48,272 nucleotides of DNA from an uncultured Peptococcaceae bacterium (GTDB lineage Bacteria; Bacillota; Dehalobacteriia; UBA4068; UBA4997). Position numbers and translations under genes: made by a program. The notes under the pieces were generated by a model. The model saw only the letters and a program-made list of their open reading frames with translations. It was not told the DNA's origin and did no database searches. Positions 22,454 to 30,264 of this stretch are shown one piece after another. Every line of letters begins with the position of its first letter. Position 1 is the stretch's first letter. Location: NCBI GenBank assembly GCA_947626615.1, contig CANQSW010000001.1:1-48272 (forward strand). The letters run 5' to 3'.

Positions 22454-25258
22454 TTACCTCCCCGCGTTTCTTCTTTTTACTTTATGCACAGTTATTACAA
22501 CAAACAGCAAGCATAGCAAACTGCAGCCGCCTATAACAAAATAAGTAAGCTTGCTTTGCTTAATCTCCTCACCATAACTATTTTCCCCTGCACGTAGTCG
22601 CACATCATACTTCCCATCGCCATTCTCATCTATGTTTAGAGTACTTTGATCAGAAACAGCTGCTTTTGTATCAATGACAGTCTTTTTTGTAATCTTGACA
22701 TTTTCAAACCGTCTAAGATCACTATAATTGCCATTATCATCCATAAAACCGATAGTATAGTCCATAATTCCATGTCCTGTACCGATAAGTTTTAAATCGT
22801 AATCAGCGCCTTCTTTTAATCTTAGAACTTTTACCCTGTCATCAATACCGTTTGCTAAATCTTCTTCGTCTTGTTCAAAAGAAAGTGTGCCGAAATCTGT
22901 TCTAAGATTCAGATCTTTTTCAGAAGAGCTAAGTGTTTGCCCTTCATAAGTAACAGATACATCTACAGGACAAGCGATCCGTACATAGATATATTTCTGC
23001 CCGTTGATCTGATCTGCCATATCCCCAAAGAAGAACATTAAATCATCTGCATTTGCCACTTCATAGTGGCAACCATCACTGGCAATCCGCTCCATTAGTT
23101 GTTGAGCAAATGATTTATAGCCTCCCAGATTTTCAAAAAACCCTAATGTGTAAATAAGAACTCCATCTTTTTTTATCTCATCCGCATAATCAACGAGATC
23201 GTCACCCACTTTACCGTTGTTTGGCTCTCCATCGCTCATAAGCACAATAATTTTCTTTTTGGCAGTACTGGCACTAAGCATAGAATGCGCTTCCTTTAAA
23301 CCCGCTTCAATATTTGTCCCTCCACCAGAATGAATATCAGATACGATACTTTCAAGAGATTCTTTGTTCAAAGAAAAGTCTGAATTGCGATTGGCGTAAT
23401 TGTCATATGTGACTACGCCTATACTTGCATTCTCCTCAAGAATTGTATCAATAAAGTTTACGGAAGCCTTGCGAGTCTCCTCAATTGGCCTCCCTGACAT
23501 ACTGCCGGAAACATCAAGGACAAGTACAATATCTCTTTCATCATTATTAAAAACAAAATTTTCTGCACCTTTTTCTCCAAATATTAGAGGGGTAGCAACT
23601 TCTTCTTTGTTTCCATATTTACTATCGTTTTCACCATATTTCTTTTTGGCCATTGCAAGCGCTTCTCCTAATGTGTAAAGCCTCCCAGTTTTCTCATTAT
23701 AATGTGTCATATTTTCTAAGGTTGCATTTTGAACTAGTAAATTATAATCGGTACATATTGTTTCCGAATTAGCAACTACTGCTTTGGCTCCTTTTCTCAA
23801 AAAAGAATCTGCTAATACGTTATCTTTTCCACTCTGACAAGCAGCAAGATAAAGAAATGTACCGTTTAAATTGTTACAATATTTATCGATGTATTTTGAT
23901 GTAAATGCCACATTGCCATTAAGACATTCTACAATTCGATTTTCCATATTATCAAGACGGTAATTCGAATCCGACTGAAATGCATCATAATCAAATTCTT
24001 CACCTGTTAAAAGATACGAATGTAACGAATCGGAATATCCGCCATGCCCGTGCCAAATTATTACCTGATTTTCAGATAATGCTTTTATCTTATTTAATGT
24101 AACTTCTTGATTGTCATAATTATTTTCTGCATTAAACTTATACAATGACAATTTTTCGCTTATCTTTTCCGCTGATAAGTCAGGCAAGATCATGTACTCA
24201 TTCATTTCTGATGAATATGTGTTTAAACATGGTTGAAACGTGAATACAGAAATATTGACATTTTCACCTATAGCATCTATGCCATAACGCTTTGGCAAAT
24301 ATATATATGTCAGTCCATTCTTAAATTTAAGTAGGATTGAATTATCTGACACTTCATAATACAATACATCTCCGTTTTTATATAGATTTTCTGCATACCC
24401 TTCGACTTCTTCCATTACAGCAGAAAGATCACTTTCTTTGACATAACCATCGTCACCACAAAATGTTTCTTCTATTGCTATAATATTTGCTTGAATTTTT
24501 TGAATTTCCGATACAGATTCTTCAGTTGGCCTCTCAAAAAAATATAAGTACACCATTTCTGAAATATATTCTTCAGTTTTACAATAATAGCTTTTAGAAC
24601 CCAACTCTGATACAACGGATATCGTGTTAGCATAGATTCCGTCTCCAGCAAACGAATCTCCATTTTTGCCATTATCAAACATTTTGCACACTATTTTATC
24701 ATCTGAATATTCATACAAATCTACATAATCTGGTTTTTTACCTTGTACAGAAACTGAAAAAACAACATTTACCTGCTCATTTTCCCAGAAACAATTTTCA
24801 TTTGATGTAAAATTCTCCAGCAAACTATCATCATCAGTTTCTATATCACGTTCATTATTATTTGGCAACAGTTCAACACGATCGATTATTTTTTCTATTT
24901 CAGGTATATCAACTATGTCAAAATACACAAGTGCACCAAGTGCAGCTATTACAAGCACAGCAATCAACAGAATAATCAAAATTAACTTAAAGAGAAATCG
25001 AAGAATCTTTTTGCTAATAGACAATCCGGCTCGTTCTTCTTTCTTTTCAGTTTTAATTTCTTCCTTACGTTGTTTTCTAGCTTCTCTCTTGCTAAACCGT
25101 TCTTCAGTAGATGCTGACCGATGATTGTTTGTTTCACCTTCATTAGATGCTACAGGCCCTGGCTTCTGTACCTTCTTTAATTCATCTGCGTTGCAGTTTG
25201 GACAAAAGCCCGTATTTTCATCCAACTTTGCGCCACACTTCCCACAAAATTTTACCAT
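22454..25258 (-). CDS. Zinc-ribbon membrane protein with clan-CD-like peptidase and vWA regions
   Basis: Product of 934 aa. In order: ribbon (Cys5, Cys8, Cys19, Cys22), a Lys/Glu/Arg-rich linker (50-78), TM helix (about 87-113), an outer domain with FDNGKNGDSFAGDGIYAN (194-211) like choice-of-anchor X domains, then a region with IIWHGHGG (400-407) and YLAACQSG (470-477) followed by LADSFLRKGAKAVVAN, as in caspase-fold CHAT/C25 peptidases (candidate dyad His405/Cys474). Next is a vWA domain with the MIDAS motif DVSGSMS (Asp582, Ser584, Ser586), then beta-rich sequence and a C-terminal TM (about 905-924). ATG 25258 is chosen because GGAGGAGG lies just upstream. Activity is inferred from motifs only. 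Confidence 0.85.
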   Translation of the reverse strand: MVKFCGKCGAKLDENTGFCPNCNADELKKVQKPGPVASNEGETNNHRSASTEERFSKREARKQRKEEIKTEKKEERAGLSISKKILRFLFKLILIILLIAVLVIAALGALVYFDIVDIPEIEKIIDRVELLPNNNERDIETDDDSLLENFTSNENCFWENEQVNVVFSVSVQGKKPDYVDLYEYSDDKIVCKMFDNGKNGDSFAGDGIYANTISVVSELGSKSYYCKTEEYISEMVYLYFFERPTEESVSEIQKIQANIIAIEETFCGDDGYVKESDLSAVMEEVEGYAENLYKNGDVLYYEVSDNSILLKFKNGLTYIYLPKRYGIDAIGENVNISVFTFQPCLNTYSSEMNEYMILPDLSAEKISEKLSLYKFNAENNYDNQEVTLNKIKALSENQVIIWHGHGGYSDSLHSYLLTGEEFDYDAFQSDSNYRLDNMENRIVECLNGNVAFTSKYIDKYCNNLNGTFLYLAACQSGKDNVLADSFLRKGAKAVVANSETICTDYNLLVQNATLENMTHYNEKTGRLYTLGEALAMAKKKYGENDSKYGNKEEVATPLIFGEKGAENFVFNNDERDIVLVLDVSGSMSGRPIEETRKASVNFIDTILEENASIGVVTYDNYANRNSDFSLNKESLESIVSDIHSGGGTNIEAGLKEAHSMLSASTAKKKIIVLMSDGEPNNGKVGDDLVDYADEIKKDGVLIYTLGFFENLGGYKSFAQQLMERIASDGCHYEVANADDLMFFFGDMADQINGQKYIYVRIACPVDVSVTYEGQTLSSSEKDLNLRTDFGTLSFEQDEEDLANGIDDRVKVLRLKEGADYDLKLIGTGHGIMDYTIGFMDDNGNYSDLRRFENVKITKKTVIDTKAAVSDQSTLNIDENGDGKYDVRLRAGENSYGEEIKQSKLTYFVIGGCSLLCLLFVVITVHKVKRRNAGR

Positions 25259-25305
25259 GGTACTCCTCCTCCCATGCATAACATTTTGAATCACAAAAAA
25301 GTAAA

Positions 25306-25335
25306 GACAGTGGTGTATTAATGCTATCCACTGCC
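25306..25335 (-). terminator. Terminator upstream of the vWA gene
   Basis: GGCAGTGG and CCACTGTC pair (one G-U) around a 14-base loop, followed on the minus strand by TTTACTTTTTT. It lies just after the small membrane protein gene and suggests that the vWA gene starts a new transcript. Confidence 0.6.
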
Positions 25336-25346
25336 TCTGCTCGTCC

Positions 25347-25631
25347 TTATCCCATATATTTATCGATAAGTTTGTCACCAACAAGGAAGGAGATCATCCC
25401 CAAGTTGATTGCTTCGGCACCAAGAAGGATAAAGATAATATTTTCAATGATGTCAATAACGCTGACTATCAAAGTGACAACACAGAACCATACAATCGTG
25501 CTAAACATTTTATCAACTACAACTATAAGATTATTGATAAAACCGATTGTATCAAAAATCAAGTCGTTACTATTAGCAAAGAAAAGAATAGTAACGGTAC
25601 TACTGACTTCCCAGCAGCCTTGTTCAACCAT
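25347..25631 (-). CDS. Small membrane protein, possibly frameshifted
   Basis: Open frame of 94 aa, strongly hydrophobic, about two to three membrane segments (FINNLIVVVDKMFSTIVWFC; TLIVSVIDIIENIIFILLGA). The frame's own ATG at 25631 has no ribosome site. A different frame starting ATG 25648, with AGGA upstream, gives MFATNEWLNKAAGKSVVPLL plus a hydrophobic end and stops at 25559, where the other frame carries on with a plausible membrane helix. The gene may therefore be a frameshifted copy spanning 25347-25648. Function unknown. Confidence 0.45.
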   Translation of the reverse strand: MVEQGCWEVSSTVTILFFANSNDLIFDTIGFINNLIVVVDKMFSTIVWFCVVTLIVSVIDIIENIIFILLGAEAINLGMISFLVGDKLIDKYMG

Positions 25632-25764
25632 TCATTTGTCGCAAACATAAAATGGATCCTGCCAAAATGACTATGTTCGCTAAGAAAACACATTAACCAA
25701 ATCACTACATCCAACAGACCAACATAAATTCTCAGACTCTCCCTTTTCCTCGGTTCATTATAAC

Positions 25765-26346
25765 TTATAACTTATTTCCACACTCAGTGCAGAAAATAGA
25801 GCTATCATCTACTTTTGCACCACATTTTGAACATACACGATCAAGCGTTTCAGGCTCATCCTCAGCTACAGTGACAACAGATGAAACAGGTTCCAACGGT
25901 TTTCCACAAGCCGTACAGAATCGCATTCCTTTTTTCACCATGGCACCACAATTACCGCACTTTACATAGTCAGCAGGATCGACCGTTTCGATCTTAGGTA
26001 TAGGTGCACCACATGAGCTGCAAAAAGCAGCATCCTTAGATAACTCTGCTCCGCACTTTTCGCAACATTGCACCCCTTTAATATCTTGAAGCTGCTTTTT
26101 ACAGTCATTTATCTTCGCTTCAGCATCAGCGATTGCCTTAATCATTTCTACGAATTCTTCTTTGCAGTCCTCTTTATGAATAGAAAAATACAATTTGCCA
26201 AGTTGACAGTATAGACTTGAAAGATTTTTCTCTTCTTCGTTAATTAATGAGTTAAGCCTTGAGGTATCTGCAATTTCTTTTGTTTTAGCAATAGTCTTTT
26301 GTCCCGTTTCAGTAACAGCTTTACTAATTTTATCAAAGAAAGCCAT
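25765..26346 (-). CDS. Coiled-coil protein with three zinc ribbons
   Basis: Product of 193 aa, no signal or TM, so probably cytoplasmic. The N-terminal half is helical with heptad-like spacing (about 20-90). The C-terminal half carries three CxxC...CxxC ribbons: CEKCG...CSSCG, CGNCG...CTACG and CSKCG...CTECG. It sits between the Cys-rich lipoprotein and the membrane ribbon proteins, in the same direction, 24 bases after the former. It could be an adaptor for the neighbouring ribbon-tailed membrane proteins (inference). Confidence 0.82.
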   Translation of the reverse strand: MAFFDKISKAVTETGQKTIAKTKEIADTSRLNSLINEEEKNLSSLYCQLGKLYFSIHKEDCKEEFVEMIKAIADAEAKINDCKKQLQDIKGVQCCEKCGAELSKDAAFCSSCGAPIPKIETVDPADYVKCGNCGAMVKKGMRFCTACGKPLEPVSSVVTVAEDEPETLDRVCSKCGAKVDDSSIFCTECGNKL

Positions 26347-26370
26347 CGTATTACCCTCCCGTTTATGTAT

Positions 26371-26652
26371 TTACGAATTTAGCTCTTGGATCCCTTTATA
26401 ACAATCGTCGCAAACAAAAACTATTATTCCAAGACCAGAAGTATAGTGCTTTGTAGCTTTTCCGGAACAAAAGAAACATTCCGAAGAACAGTCTGCACAA
26501 TAGTACTCGTTTTCGCCTGTATATTCGTTTTTATACGCCTTTGTCGGAGTTTGACCACAGGACACACACGGTTCAGATGAACCACACGCTGAAAGAGTAA
26601 AGATCAACGCAATAAAAACCAACATAGCAATAGTTCGTTTAAGATAAATCAT
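26371..26652 (-). CDS. Small lipoprotein with four CxxC motifs
   Basis: Product of 93 aa. The N-terminal signal ends in a lipobox LSAC with Cys23 as the lipidated residue. The mature part has CVSC, CADC, CFFC and CDDC, enough for two zinc ribbons or a treble-clef pair on the outer face of the membrane. GGAGG precedes ATG 26652. It opens the run of zinc-ribbon genes. No function recognised. Confidence 0.75.
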   Translation of the reverse strand: MIYLKRTIAMLVFIALIFTLSACGSSEPCVSCGQTPTKAYKNEYTGENEYYCADCSSECFFCSGKATKHYTSGLGIIVFVCDDCYKGIQELNS

Positions 26653-27759
26653 TCTTTTTTCCTCCCTTGATCACTACATTTTCTGACTGTGCATATAACG
26701 ATTTGTGTTTTAAAGGACTTGACATTTTCTTAATGAATATTCCGGTATGACAAGAGACGCTTTTTCAGACACCTCTCTTGTTTATATGTTTTGCCTAAAC
26801 CGATAATCTTTCGCGAAAATTTGAATCACAGCTCTTGGTGCATGCGCCGCTCGAAAACTACACCTGTCGCGTCGAATTTCTACATCATAGCCGCTGAAAT
26901 CCTACAGTTTCATGGCAGACCATATAGTTACAAGATTTGAAATATTTTATGCACCATATACTGCAGTCACCATGCACCATTTCGTCCAGCCAGAACGCAC
27001 CAAGGAATGCGGTCTAGCTTGCAGCACCAAGGCAGTGGACTTCAATGGCATTGTCCTGCTTGAGTGACGCGGCTGTTCAATCAAGCGACGAAGATGTTCA
27101 ATTACAGCGTCGCAATTGTTCATTTTAAACAACACAGAGGTTTGATATCGCTGTCTTACTCAGCAGAAGTGGCTCTCAAGTTCCGGAATGCTGGCTCTCA
27201 TCTACCGGACAGACAGCTCAATGACCTCCAAAATATTCATCCCGATATTGGAACGTAGAAAGTGCCATATTGTACTTTTTCACTGTCGCTAAGACAGTGA
27301 TCATCTTTGTATTTCCGAACTGCCAGATGCGGCAAAAGTACTATGACAAAGAATATGGCAACCATCATAGACACATTCTATAGGTTTTCGCCGCCACGAT
27401 GTTTACGCTTGATAATGTCTAATGTTGACGCGGATATAATCATAAATCGCTATCTCAGTCCCTTTTTCCAACACATACTATTAGTTTTGTTTTGTTCATT
27501 AATCAGATAAGACCATCCAAAACATCTCGCTTTGTAATTATGTTGTCCTTATGCAATAGAAAATCATGAGAAGCAATTTGATTATTTGTGCGATCATATT
27601 AAGCAGTTAGTTACCTACATTACTTCTTTCTTCAATGCGCCGTGGCTCTTCGATTACGGCGGCAAGTTCGTTCTACAGATCCATTACTGAATATAAAATT
27701 GTTCTAAACCAGAAAACCACTGGCTGGAAAGCCCAACCAATGGTCTTGCAATATACACC
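26653..27759. other. 1.1-kb region without recognisable genes
   Basis: No open frame here has both a ribosome site and recognisable sequence. Visible structures are the inverted repeat ACAAGAGA/TCTCTTGT (26750-26781) and CACTGTC/GACAGTG (27281-27299). On the plus strand, a stretch ending near 27688 reads ...FFNAPWLFDYGGKFVLQIHY before a stop but has no start codon; it may be a gene remnant. No transposase motif or terminal inverted repeat was found. Confidence 0.5.
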
Positions 27760-28572
27760 TTATTTTCGGCTGGCGCTACGATTTTGATTGTCTAAAGTCG
27801 CACCACACTTATACGCTATTAATTTGCGAGACATACAGATAAAAGCAACTGCTAACAAAATAAAAATGCTAAGCCATTGCGAAACGGAAAACAACCCTAT
27901 TATCCCCCGCTCTTTATCATCATAGCGTAAAAATTCCAACAAAAACCGCAATATGGCATAGGTACCAAGATATATGTAAGGCATTTCTCGCAATCTTTTG
28001 CCTCTTAATACCATATACAAAAATATAGCTGCCAGGGAAAAATTAATAAATGCCTCTAAAAGCTGCACCGGAAATAGCGGCACACCGATCGGAGCATACG
28101 CCGGCGCATGATAAACAATACTGCCGATCCCGTCATAAGGTATACCATAGCAGCATCCAGCAATATGACAACCAATACGACCAAAACCATGTGCAAGAGG
28201 CACACAAGGAACGATTATCTCGGCATATTTTCTAGCGTTTATTTTATGTATTTTACCAGCGGCAAAAAAGGCTGTCAGACCACAAAGCAAGCCACCGTAA
28301 AACACATAACCACTTGCTAACAGTTGCTTCAGATAGCTCAAAGATGTCAAATGATCCCATTCTATCTGGTCTCTCAAAAGAAAAATACTTAAAGCTTTTG
28401 CACCCAAAAGCCCTCCGCATATTGCATATGCCCCTAGAATCAGCAGCTCATCGTCTGACAAAGCATATTTCTTTACCAGACAATAAGCTACTGCCGTTGA
28501 GACTATCAAACCTAATGCAACCAAACAGCCATAAAATGGAATAAACCTGCCAAACAGATAAACACCTGCCAT
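27760..28572 (-). CDS. Lgt-like prolipoprotein diacylglyceryl transferase family protein
   Basis: Integral membrane protein of 270 aa with about seven hydrophobic segments. GYVFYGGLL (88-96) and HGFGRIGCHIAGCCYG (128-143) match the PF01790 signature region, but the canonical Lgt GRxGNFxNxE is replaced by a Cys-rich GRIGCxxAGCCYG version. It may therefore be a paralogue with a different substrate, not the housekeeping Lgt. Its ATG follows the DUF4190 stop directly (TAAATG) with no separate strong SD, so translation is coupled. Confidence 0.8.
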   Translation of the reverse strand: MAGVYLFGRFIPFYGCLVALGLIVSTAVAYCLVKKYALSDDELLILGAYAICGGLLGAKALSIFLLRDQIEWDHLTSLSYLKQLLASGYVFYGGLLCGLTAFFAAGKIHKINARKYAEIIVPCVPLAHGFGRIGCHIAGCCYGIPYDGIGSIVYHAPAYAPIGVPLFPVQLLEAFINFSLAAIFLYMVLRGKRLREMPYIYLGTYAILRFLLEFLRYDDKERGIIGLFSVSQWLSIFILLAVAFICMSRKLIAYKCGATLDNQNRSASRK

Positions 28573-28830
28573 TTAGGGAGCAACTGCACCAAATGCAGCC
28601 AAGCCTCCCACACAGGAAGCACAGGCAACAACAAACAAAACGGAAAGTATCAAGCCAATGATAGAACAGACCAAGCCGGCTTTAGCCAGCGATGCACGTT
28701 CCGGCACTTTTTTCCCCAAAACGCCAAGAATGATACCAACAACACCACATATGGCACCAATAGGCAGACCAAAACCAAATACCGCTGCTACGATCGAAAC
28801 GATACCTAAAACCAACGATGCAATAGCCAT
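28573..28830 (-). CDS. DUF4190-type small membrane protein
   Basis: Product of 85 aa. Two hydrophobic segments (IASLVLGIVSIVAAVFGFGL and AGLVCSIIGLILSVLFVVAC) flank a Gly-rich GVVGIILGVLGKKVP turn, the pattern of DUF4190 proteins of unknown function. A GGGAG site precedes ATG 28830. Co-transcribed with the Lgt-like gene. Confidence 0.75.
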   Translation of the reverse strand: MAIASLVLGIVSIVAAVFGFGLPIGAICGVVGIILGVLGKKVPERASLAKAGLVCSIIGLILSVLFVVACASCVGGLAAFGAVAP

Positions 28831-28854
28831 TTTTATTCTCCCTTCAAATTAAAG

Positions 28855-29043
28855 TTACATTCTAGCAACACAATCATTCTTATCCAAAGTCAGAGCATAA
28901 TGTTCATTACCGGGCATAATCGATTGTATAAACCCTAAAGAACGCAGATACGTCAAAACCCTCTGTTGTTCTTTGAAATTTAATTGTAAAAACAATTCAA
29001 TAAATTCTTCTTCTTTGTTGTTCTGATTCGATTTTTGCCGCAT
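28855..29043 (-). CDS. 62-aa protein of unknown function
   Basis: First gene of the operon opposite the Xre regulator. The central segment EFIELFLQLNFKEQQRVLTY is an amphipathic helix reminiscent of helical tails in Xre-type regulators. No TM or Cys pairs. A GGAGG site lies 8 bases before ATG 29043, which supports real translation. It may be a small regulator or antirepressor (inference). Confidence 0.6.
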   Translation of the reverse strand: MRQKSNQNNKEEEFIELFLQLNFKEQQRVLTYLRSLGFIQSIMPGNEHYALTLDKNDCVARM

Positions 29044-29067
29044 AAAAACACCTCCACTTTAGGCAAT

Positions 29068-29080
29068 GTGTTGCAAACAC
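29068..29080. promoter_or_regulatory. Palindrome near the minus-strand start point (candidate Xre operator)
   Basis: GTGTTgcaAACAC, two perfect 5-base arms with a 3-base centre, located between the -10 of the minus-strand promoter and its gene. A looser palindrome CACAA-N5-TTGTG lies at 29088-29102. The shared half-site GTGTT also occurs over both -35 boxes, suggesting one regulator reads all of them. Confidence 0.5.
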
Positions 29081-29109
29081 AATATAACACAATTTGTTTG
29101 TGCCGTCAA
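29081..29109 (-). promoter_or_regulatory. Promoter of the 62-aa/DUF4190/Lgt-like operon
   Basis: TTGACG (complement of 29104-29109), 17 bases, TATATT (complement of 29081-29086). It is divergent from the xre promoter, and its -35 lies in one arm of a 9-bp inverted repeat. Confidence 0.7.
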
Positions 29110-29139
29110 CACTCTTCGACGATTTCTTTTGTGTTGACG
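29104..29139. promoter_or_regulatory. Inverted repeat covering both divergent -35 boxes
   Basis: CGTCAACAC (29104-29112) and its exact complement GTGTTGACG (29131-29139), 18 bases apart. Each arm contains the -35 of one of the two divergent promoters, so a bound regulator could shut both. This is the arrangement expected of a self-repressing Xre switch. Confidence 0.6.
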
Positions 29140-29162
29140 AACCTTTTTTAATGTTGTATGAT
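29134..29162 (+). promoter_or_regulatory. Promoter of the xre gene
   Basis: TTGACG (29134-29139), 17 bases, TATGAT (29157-29162). The predicted start near 29170 leaves about 40 bases before the TTG start codon of the regulator. Confidence 0.7.
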
Positions 29163-29209
29163 ATACTTGAAAAATATAAGTTGTAACTGGTTGGGGAGGA
29201 ACTGACAAG

Positions 29210-29566
29210 TTGAAAAATCGTGTTCGCATAATAAGAAACCAGCTAAATTTATCACAACGAGAATTTGGAGAGAAACTGGGCGTCAGCCGCGATGTTATCA
29301 GTAACATAGAATATGGACGAGTACAGCCTAAGGAGTTGTTACTGAAGCATATGTGCCAGCTTTTTAACGTTAATCCCGTTTGGTTGCATACAGGTAATGG
29401 CAAAATATTCTTAGACGAGCCCATCTACAACGAAAATCTTAAAGAGGCTATAAACATCTTCTCCCAATTGCGACCAGAGTTTCAAGCATACGCCTTGGAG
29501 CAGATACGCAATTTAGTCGAGTTGCAGGAAAAATACCCGCCGGATACCATGATAGCAAACAAGTAA
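29210..29566 (+). CDS. Xre-family helix-turn-helix regulator
   Basis: Product of 118 aa. HTH_3 domain at about residues 5-60 (IRNQLNLSQREFGEKLGVSR followed by DVISNIEYGRVQPKE), then a helical C-terminal part (NLKEAINIFSQLRPEFQAYA) likely for dimerisation. The start is TTG at 29210, with GGGGAGGA 9 bases upstream. It is the only plus-strand gene between 1 and 44.7 kb and faces away from the 62-aa/DUF4190/Lgt-like operon, which it probably controls through the shared operator region. Confidence 0.88.
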   Translation: MKNRVRIIRNQLNLSQREFGEKLGVSRDVISNIEYGRVQPKELLLKHMCQLFNVNPVWLHTGNGKIFLDEPIYNENLKEAINIFSQLRPEFQAYALEQIRNLVELQEKYPPDTMIANK

Positions 29567-30084
29567 AATAGAAGAGCCAAATCATCACTCCCATATAATC
29601 AAACCAACTCCTTCCGTAGCTCAATTGCTTTTTTACCGCAACTTGCAAATGAGGTGCAAATCTTTTAAATTTACAACATTTAAAAAGTCTTTTAAAATGC
29701 AAAAAAAACATTGATTTGGTTTATATTATAGTTTAAAACTATATTTTAGGATCAGTAGATACAGAATGATTTTATTATCCATTCAAAACTTTCAGGATCA
29801 AAATTTTGCATCGCCTATCAAATGACAAGATTTGGTTTTTTACAGAATACCATTCTCTATCATGGCGATTTTTCAAACGGACATGAAAGAACGACAAATC
29901 ATTTTTAAAGCATCTGCATTTACTCCTACTATATATAAAAGGTAAAGAAAATGGATTTTCGGAAAAGTTTTTCCAAAAATTTTTATTTTTTAGTAATTCT
30001 TTTCGCCGACCTTATTCTTACCGCAAAAAATCAGCATATCTTTATGATCGGATTCATAAGGATACGCTGATTTTTTAAACCAAT
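29567..30084. other. AT-rich intergenic region downstream of xre
   Basis: Very AT-rich, no gene recognised. It contains a CTTTTAAAT/ATTTAAAAAG pairing near 29663-29690 that could end the xre transcript, and a palindrome TATAGTTT-A-AAACTATA at 29727-29743. The strong bidirectional hairpin 30025-30076 closes it. Confidence 0.5.
30025..30076. terminator. Bidirectional terminator between xre and tuf
   Basis: AAAAAATCAGC pairs with GCTGATTTTTT, continued by TATC/GATA and TTATGA/TCATAA inner pairs. A/U-tracts lie on both sides, so it can stop tuf transcription from the right and any xre transcript from the left. It is the second hairpin met by RNA polymerase after tuf, following repeat copy B. Confidence 0.75.
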
Positions 30085-30159
30085 AAAAAAGAGAGAAGTA
30101 TCAGCCTGATCCCTCGGCGACACAGGCATTCTCTTCTCTCTTAAATACTTAAAGGTTAC
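30085..30159 (-). repeat. 75-bp direct repeat, copy B
   Basis: Identical to copy A at 14838-14912 with unrelated flanks. It lies about 105 bases downstream of the tuf stop in the orientation of tuf, and its hairpin ends in six U residues, so it can serve as the str operon terminator. The spacer 30160-30264 also contains a second GCCGAGGG, but this is not shared with copy A. Confidence 0.9.
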
Positions 30160-30264
30160 TGTCGGCTGTCCAATAGGATACGACCCTCGGCATGAGCCAC
30201 ACCCTCACAACAGACCTTTATAAGCCAAACTTTTTTAACTGTTTTGATACTTTTGCTCCTACGA

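Noticed and set aside
27307..27510. 67-aa plus-strand frame in the 1.1-kb gap
   Set aside because: No ribosome site, no recognisable sequence and no conserved neighbour; left as part of the gap.
29448..29711. 87-aa minus-strand frame over the 3' end of xre
   Set aside because: Antisense to the Xre regulator, no ribosome site, no recognisable features.
14838..30159. Prophage or integrative element
   Set aside because: No integrase, recombinase, capsid, conjugation or transposase gene is recognisable between the repeats.
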